Origin: Acidobacteriota bacterium
GTDB lineage: Bacteria > Acidobacteriota > Aminicenantia > UBA2199
DNA length: 10,946 bases
Reading direction: 5' to 3'
Assembly: GCA_021817755.1 (NCBI GenBank)
Contig: JAKAGC010000069.1
Coordinates: 1 to 10,946 of the forward strand
Below are positions 7,534 through 10,946 of the stretch, in pieces. Each line of letters begins with the position of its first letter. Position 1 is the stretch's first letter. The translations under genes were made by a program, and so were the position numbers. The notes below the pieces were generated by a model, which saw only the letters and a list, made by a program, of their open reading frames with translations, ran no database searches and was not told the DNA's origin.

Positions 7534-8683
7534 ATAAATTCAACATTTTCTTTCCTGTAATATATTCTGTCAGGACAAGATTATCCACATTTAGTGAGGA
7601 TATTTTCTCAAGAATTTCTTTGATCCTATCAATATTTTTTTCGATTTTTGCGATACGAGATTCAATGCTATTTACAGAATTACCATTCCCAATTCGTTGT
7701 TGCAATAATTGTGCTTCCATCGAGATAATACTGAGAGGATTGTTAATCTCATGGTTTAAGCTGATAATGGCCTGGTTTAATAGCGCTTCCTTCTCGGTTT
7801 TAATTAGTTTTTCTCGTGCCTGAATAACATCCCAGTACAATTTAGCGTTTTCAAGAGCAACTGCAGTTTGTTCTGAAAAAGCTTGAATTAAAACTATTTC
7901 ATTTCGTGTTAATTCGTTTGCGTCCTGTTTTAAACCTACTGCAATCATACCGAGGAATTGTTCCTTAATTACAAGCGGGAGAAGTAATGTGTTTTCATGA
8001 AAATACCGTTTATATTCTCTGGGTGAGCGTTTTGTAATATAAATCGGTTTTTTTGAAGTAATGATATCTTTTAACCACTTAAAACCAGGACTTATTATTT
8101 CCCATTTTGCATTGGAATAATTCATGCGGCATCGGCCTAGTTCCATCTTATAGGTGAGAAAAAAATTCTTAACCATAAAAAAGACTGTGCTTTCAAGCTT
8201 GAAAACAGAAATCATGGAACTAAGGATATGATTCATGATTTCATTAATGTCATTATCGGAAGTAAGAGAATTAACAACTTTGAAAAATTGCCGGGTCCGG
8301 TTTTCGTTTTCGATCATAGTTTTCATTTTACGAAGATATTTAAAATGAAATAAAATGTGATTAAATTTGGCTTTGATCTCTTCGGGTGTGTAATCTTTAA
8401 ATATAATTGCAATTACTCCTTTGTTGAGAAGTTCTATTGTTTCTTTTCCGGATAAAGTGGAAAAAATATAAACAATGGGTATTTTTTTCCTATTGATTTG
8501 CATTATTTTCGGAAGCGAATTGTCAGGGGGAAGCGTATCGCCATCTATTACTATGAGTTTAACATTGTCATCAATTTCCGGGAAATTATCGGAGGTTTTG
8601 AACTGGAAACACTTACCCGGAAGAACAGGTTTTAATTTATTAATTAAAATTTTATCGTCAGTAAATATAAGATTCTTATTCAC
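7523..8683 (-). CDS. REC-GAF-DHp signalling protein lacking a kinase ATPase domain
   Basis: A 386-residue cytosolic signalling protein. Residues 1-115 look like a divergent receiver domain: acidic pair D9/D10, candidate phosphoacceptor D47 in LIVIDGDT, S75/T76 and K96 in GVIAIIFKD. Residues about 125-282 form a GAF domain ending in the usual FSEQTAVALENAKLY helix. Residues 300-365 are a HisKA-type phosphoacceptor helix with H311 in SLNHEINNPLSIIS. The protein stops soon after (EYITGKKMLNLYEH) with no N, G1 or G2 boxes, so it cannot bind ATP as a normal kinase. From memory, related REC/GAF-HisKA proteins end with a similar Y-x-x-G-x-x-M-x-x-L tail, which argues that the end is natural. The start is GTG at 8681-8683, with GGAG (8691-8694) seven bases upstream. 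The downstream complete kinase may phosphorylate it. Confidence 0.88.
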   Translation of the reverse strand: MNKNLIFTDDKILINKLKPVLPGKCFQFKTSDNFPEIDDNVKLIVIDGDTLPPDNSLPKIMQINRKKIPIVYIFSTLSGKETIELLNKGVIAIIFKDYTPEEIKAKFNHILFHFKYLRKMKTMIENENRTRQFFKVVNSLTSDNDINEIMNHILSSMISVFKLESTVFFMVKNFFLTYKMELGRCRMNYSNAKWEIISPGFKWLKDIITSKKPIYITKRSPREYKRYFHENTLLLPLVIKEQFLGMIAVGLKQDANELTRNEIVLIQAFSEQTAVALENAKLYWDVIQAREKLIKTEKEALLNQAIISLNHEINNPLSIISMEAQLLQQRIGNGNSVNSIESRIAKIEKNIDRIKEILEKISSLNVDNLVLTEYITGKKMLNLYEH

Positions 8684-8690
8684 GGTAGTA

Positions 8691-8694
8691 CTCC
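8691..8694 (-). promoter_or_regulatory. Shine-Dalgarno deciding the GTG start of the REC-GAF gene
   Basis: On the minus strand GGAG is followed by a 7-base spacer (TACTACC) and then GTG at 8683. This supports the non-ATG start of the REC-GAF-DHp protein. Confidence 0.7.
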
Positions 8695-8721
8695 GAGAGT
8701 TTCTTGCAATTTTTATGCCAA

Positions 8722-8940
8722 TTATTGAAAGAAATCAATCAGAGCATCTTTTTGTTTTGAATTGACGGCTGTCTTTCCATCTTTATTATAATTTATGATA
8801 TCTAGATCTTCGGGAGTGATTTTTTTCTCTTGAGCTTCGTTTTTTAATATCTCAAGGACTTTGGCTTTTGTTTTGGTGGGCTTCATTTCTTTACCATAAG
8901 CCTTTAAAATATTCTGTAATGTCACATCATCGATTTTCAT
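8722..8940 (-). CDS. Small Lys-rich protein of unknown family, first gene of the signalling operon
   Basis: A 72-residue soluble, highly charged protein (about 14 Lys and 12 acidic residues) beginning MKIDDVTLQNILKAYGKE and ending in an amphipathic DALIDFF segment. I predict mainly helix, with a short NYNKDGKTAVN turn near 50-60. No Cys, no signal peptide, no membrane segment. ATG 8940 is preferred, because GGTGG lies five bases upstream (8946-8950); an in-frame GTG at 8952 would add four residues but has AGGA almost abutting it. It is the promoter-proximal gene, 38 bases before the REC-GAF gene, and a near-consensus promoter lies directly upstream. The N-terminus reminds me of short flagellar anti-sigma or regulator-type proteins, but the C-terminus does not match FlgM, so I assign no function. 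Confidence 0.72.
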   Translation of the reverse strand: MKIDDVTLQNILKAYGKEMKPTKTKAKVLEILKNEAQEKKITPEDLDIINYNKDGKTAVNSKQKDALIDFFQ

Positions 8941-8960
8941 GGATACCACCACTTCCTATT

Positions 8961-8997
8961 TCGGCACAGTTATAAAATACTTTAAAATAATTGTCAA
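8961..8997 (-). promoter_or_regulatory. Near-consensus sigma70 promoter of the leftward signalling operon
   Basis: On the minus strand TTGACA (8997-8992) and TATAAC (8974-8969) are separated by exactly 17 bases; transcription should begin near 8962, leaving a roughly 20-base leader before ATG 8940. Eleven of twelve hexamer positions match consensus. Two T8 runs on the plus strand (A8 on the minus strand) lie just upstream at about -46 to -63. Confidence 0.75.
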
Positions 8998-9006
8998 GAT
9001 TTTGAC
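8993..9006. promoter_or_regulatory. Perfect inverted repeat overlapping the -35 box (operator candidate)
   Basis: GTCAA (8993-8997) and TTGAC (9002-9006) form a perfect 5+5 inverted repeat with a 4-base spacer. One arm is the -35 box of the leftward promoter, so a dimeric regulator bound here would block or modulate RNA polymerase. It may also be chance, as part of the symmetry comes from the -35 hexamer itself. Confidence 0.35.
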
Positions 9007-9007
9007 G

Positions 9008-9025
9008 TTTTTTTTGATTTTTTTT
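9008..9025. promoter_or_regulatory. Two phased A8/T8 tracts, UP-element-like
   Basis: T8 at 9008-9015 and T8 at 9018-9025 recur with a 10-bp period, one helical turn, which predicts DNA curvature. On the minus strand they are A-tracts at about -46 to -53 and -56 to -63 of the leftward promoter, where UP elements contact the RNA polymerase alpha subunit. Confidence 0.5.
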
Positions 9026-9078
9026 GAATTAAGATAAAATAAAAATAAATTATTTTAATGGTAATTCTTTGGTTTTAT

Positions 9079-9111
9079 AGGACTGGTTGAAGAGTCTTTA
9101 ATTTTTTTTTA
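9079..9111 (+). terminator. Weak terminator-like hairpin with a T9-10 run
   Basis: AGGACT (9079-9084) pairs with AGTCTT (9093-9098) in a 6-bp stem with one G-U and an 8-base loop, followed by TAA and a run of about nine to ten T. No plus-strand gene ends upstream, so if it is real it would end a short transcript or attenuate one entering from the left. The stem is short, hence low confidence. Confidence 0.3.
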
Positions 9112-9178
9112 AACTCACAAATGCGATTAACTTATAAGATATGAGCTTTTTCGTATCCGCCTTCCAATCGAAATTATA

Positions 9179-9214
9179 TTGACAAGAGGAGGATTGATTG
9201 TTAAAATAAAACTT
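9179..9214 (+). promoter_or_regulatory. Sigma70 promoter for the DsbD-like gene
   Basis: TTGACA (9179-9184) and TAAAAT (9202-9207) are separated by 17 bases, a match at eleven of twelve consensus positions. The start of transcription would be near 9214, giving a leader of about 15 bases before ATG 9229. The ribosome binding site there is only AAGAGA (9218-9223), a weak match. Confidence 0.65.
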
Positions 9215-9228
9215 ATTAAGAGAAAAAA

Positions 9229-10946
9229 ATGGTAAAACAAAAATCTACTCAACAATTATATGTCTTGTTACTACTGGCTTTAATTTCCGTATTCCCGTTT
9301 ATTTTAGCGGGACAAAATATGTTCGAGGAACCATCTTTTGCGGCTGAACCCGATATTACTACTGAAGTGAAGTACACAGAAGGGGTAATCGTATTTAAGC
9401 TGAACCTCGATGATAAATTTCATATTACGGACTTGAAGAATAATTTCTTCTTCATTACTCTGGAAAAAAACGATTATATAGATATTCAAAAAGTCATATT
9501 TCCAAAGGGTGTTACGTATGGAGAAGATATAGTATATAAAGGCCAAATAGATGTTATGGTTTATGTAAAGCAATTAGGAGCTCCGACATCACCTGTTACA
9601 TTGAAGTTTAAAGTTGGATTTCAGGTGTGTCAGGAACGGCCGGTGGAAATGTGTTTCCCACCCAATGAAAAAAATGTCGATGTAGTAATTAACCAGACCT
9701 TTACAGAAAATGCATCACTTCCAGGGAATGAGGGAATTAATACTGGAAATAGTTCCACTAATTCGACCCCTTTATCTGCTTATAAACCACAAGGAAAAAA
9801 TTGGAAAATACTTCTCCCAATCTCTATATTTCTTTTATCACTGGTTGTTTTTACCTGGTTTTCGAAGTTATTATCCGATGATGATGGCATTGGAATTAAA
9901 TTTGTAAAAATAATACTTGTAATTGTCGCTCTTTCAGGTGCATTCCTTTTTATCAAAGCTCTTGACATTAAAACCTATCCTGCCAAGTATTCGGTCAAAC
10001 CCAATATACAATCTAATTTGAAATGGATTCCTGATCTGGAGCAAGGAAAGATCAAAGCTCGTGAAGAAAAAAAACCGTTATTAATTGATACAACCGCGGA
10101 TTGGTGTGTGGCTTGTAAAGAACTGGAAGAATATACTTTCTCTGACCCGGATGTTATTAAAATGTTGGATAGTTATGTTCTTGTACGAATTGATTTAACT
10201 ACCAAAACAGAAGAGAATGAAAAAATTCGTTCTGCGTTTAAAATTATCGGCCCTCCGACTCTGATTGTACTGGATATGGATGGAAAAGAGATTAAACGAA
10301 ATGCGGGTTTCCTTGATAGGGATCAGTTTATTGGATTCCTTGGTAGTAGCACTGGCTTTTTTGATAAATTAATCGATATTTTAAATCGTGAATTGGAAAA
10401 GAAATCACTGTTGTTAATTGGACTTGTATTGGCTTTAGGTTTCCTTACAAGTTTGACTCCATGTGTATATCCTGTTATTCCGATTGTAATGGGATATATT
10501 GGAACTCGTAGTAATAAGAAAAAATTGAAAGGTTTTTATTTATCGGTAATATTCGTATTAGGGCTTGCTTTGGTTTATTCGATATTAGGTGTTGTTGCTG
10601 CAATGACCGGCTCCATGATGGGGATTTCATTTCAGAATCCAATAGTGGTAATCGTTATTTCAGCAATATTTGTTATTATGGGATTAAGTCTTGCAGGTCT
10701 TTTCGAAATTCCTGTTCCTTCTTCTATATCATCAAAAGTACAGTCTTCGGGAAATATGGGAGAAATTATCGGTGCACTTATGATAGGTGGTGTTTCAGGG
10801 ATTATTGCTGCACCTTGTGTTGGTCCTGTTCTTCTCGCCCTACTTTCTTGGATAAGCCAGACCCAGGATATTTTTCTTGGCTTTTTGTTAACTTTCCTTT
10901 TTTCATTAGGAATGGGAATTATTTTTGTACTTGCCGGGACATTTTC
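9229..10946 (+). CDS. dsbD: DsbD-like thiol:disulfide interchange protein with permuted domains (3' partial)
   Basis: An open frame of 572 codons that runs off the window. Residues 1-28 are a signal peptide. About 35-160 is a DsbD-alpha-like domain with Cys pair C134/C142 (CQERPVEMC) followed by FPP. After a Ser/Asn/Thr-rich linker come two membrane helices (about 194-212 and 227-243). A thioredoxin domain follows (about 262-370) with C293-V-A-C296 in ADWCVACKELEEYTFSDPD, very like E. coli DsbD gamma. The CcdA/DsbD-beta membrane domain starts near 385, with C412 in LTPCVYP and C530 in AAPCVGP. DsbD carries electrons from cytosolic thioredoxin across the inner membrane to periplasmic disulfides. 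Usual order is alpha-beta-gamma; here gamma precedes beta, and the two extra helices keep the Trx domain periplasmic. An in-frame TAA at 9217 fixes ATG 9229 as the most upstream start. Whether another Trx domain follows is not visible. Confidence 0.92.
   Translation, partial: MVKQKSTQQLYVLLLLALISVFPFILAGQNMFEEPSFAAEPDITTEVKYTEGVIVFKLNLDDKFHITDLKNNFFFITLEKNDYIDIQKVIFPKGVTYGEDIVYKGQIDVMVYVKQLGAPTSPVTLKFKVGFQVCQERPVEMCFPPNEKNVDVVINQTFTENASLPGNEGINTGNSSTNSTPLSAYKPQGKNWKILLPISIFLLSLVVFTWFSKLLSDDDGIGIKFVKIILVIVALSGAFLFIKALDIKTYPAKYSVKPNIQSNLKWIPDLEQGKIKAREEKKPLLIDTTADWCVACKELEEYTFSDPDVIKMLDSYVLVRIDLTTKTEENEKIRSAFKIIGPPTLIVLDMDGKEIKRNAGFLDRDQFIGFLGSSTGFFDKLIDILNRELEKKSLLLIGLVLALGFLTSLTPCVYPVIPIVMGYIGTRSNKKKLKGFYLSVIFVLGLALVYSILGVVAAMTGSMMGISFQNPIVVIVISAIFVIMGLSLAGLFEIPVPSSISSKVQSSGNMGEIIGALMIGGVSGIIAAPCVGPVLLALLSWISQTQDIFLGFLLTFLFSLGMGIIFVLAGTF

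Noticed and set aside
7523..7620. REC-GAF-DHp gene as a frameshifted, truncated histidine kinase
   Set aside because: The following DNA encodes the signal peptide of the TPR protein in another frame, with no remnant of N, G1 or G2 boxes, so there is no decayed ATPase domain to restore.
8693..8952. FlgM-type anti-sigma factor identity for the small protein
   Set aside because: Only the first residues feel similar; the sigma-28-binding C-terminal pattern of FlgM is not present and no flagellar gene is nearby.
9002..9040. Plus-strand promoter starting at TTGACG (9002-9007)
   Set aside because: At 16-18 bp spacing there is no TATAAT-like box; the TAAAAT at 9035-9040 is too far from this hexamer.
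9304..9573. An 89-codon minus-strand open frame
   Set aside because: It lies opposite the alpha-like domain of the DsbD-type gene, whose frame is supported by signal peptide, Cys motifs and continuous homology.

Overview
The window looks like chromosomal DNA of a low-GC, AT-rich Gram-negative (diderm) bacterium. The evidence is lipid A genes (fabZ, lpxA), a TonB-type energy transducer, a periplasmic-facing DsbD-type protein and several exported or envelope-linked products. Standard genetic code fits every gene. I cannot name the phylum. The mixture, with no gene order I recognise beyond fabZ-lpxA-Gfo/Idh, would suit one of the less-studied diderm lineages. I see no mobile elements, rRNA, tRNA or CRISPR.

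Right-pointing block 1 (8-4454): fabZ, lpxA, a Gfo/Idh/MocA oxidoreductase, a class-C beta-lactamase-like serine hydrolase and a TonB-family protein. Three of the four junctions are 4-base ATGA overlaps. The fourth (oxidoreductase to hydrolase) is a 22-base gap holding a strong 11-bp hairpin. FabZ and LpxA feed acyl chains into the membrane and lipid A. The oxidoreductase resembles GnnA, which oxidises the 3-position of UDP-GlcNAc, but no GnnB-like aminotransferase is present here. The hydrolase and TonB protein extend the operon into other envelope functions.

Left-pointing block 2 (8940-4458, transcribed right to left): a 72-residue Lys-rich small protein of unknown family, a REC-GAF-DHp protein that has a phosphoacceptor His but no ATPase domain, an exported TPR-repeat protein, and a soluble PAS histidine kinase with a complete catalytic core. 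The last three are joined by two 11-bp overlaps. A near-consensus sigma70 promoter with two phased A8 tracts upstream drives the block. It reads as a compact signalling unit with an envelope TPR partner and no DNA-binding output regulator in view. Blocks 1 and 2 converge with only 3 bp between stop codons.

Right-pointing block 3 (9229 to the window edge): a DsbD-like thiol:disulfide reductant conductor that runs off the end. Its own promoter (TTGACA-17 bp-TAAAAT) lies in the 288-base divergent gap. Its domain order is unusual: alpha-like domain, two extra membrane helices, a DsbD-gamma-type thioredoxin domain (CVAC), and only then the CcdA/DsbD-beta membrane domain. This is a permutation of the textbook alpha-beta-gamma order.

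The most interesting items are the permuted DsbD and the split-looking kinase/TPR operon.
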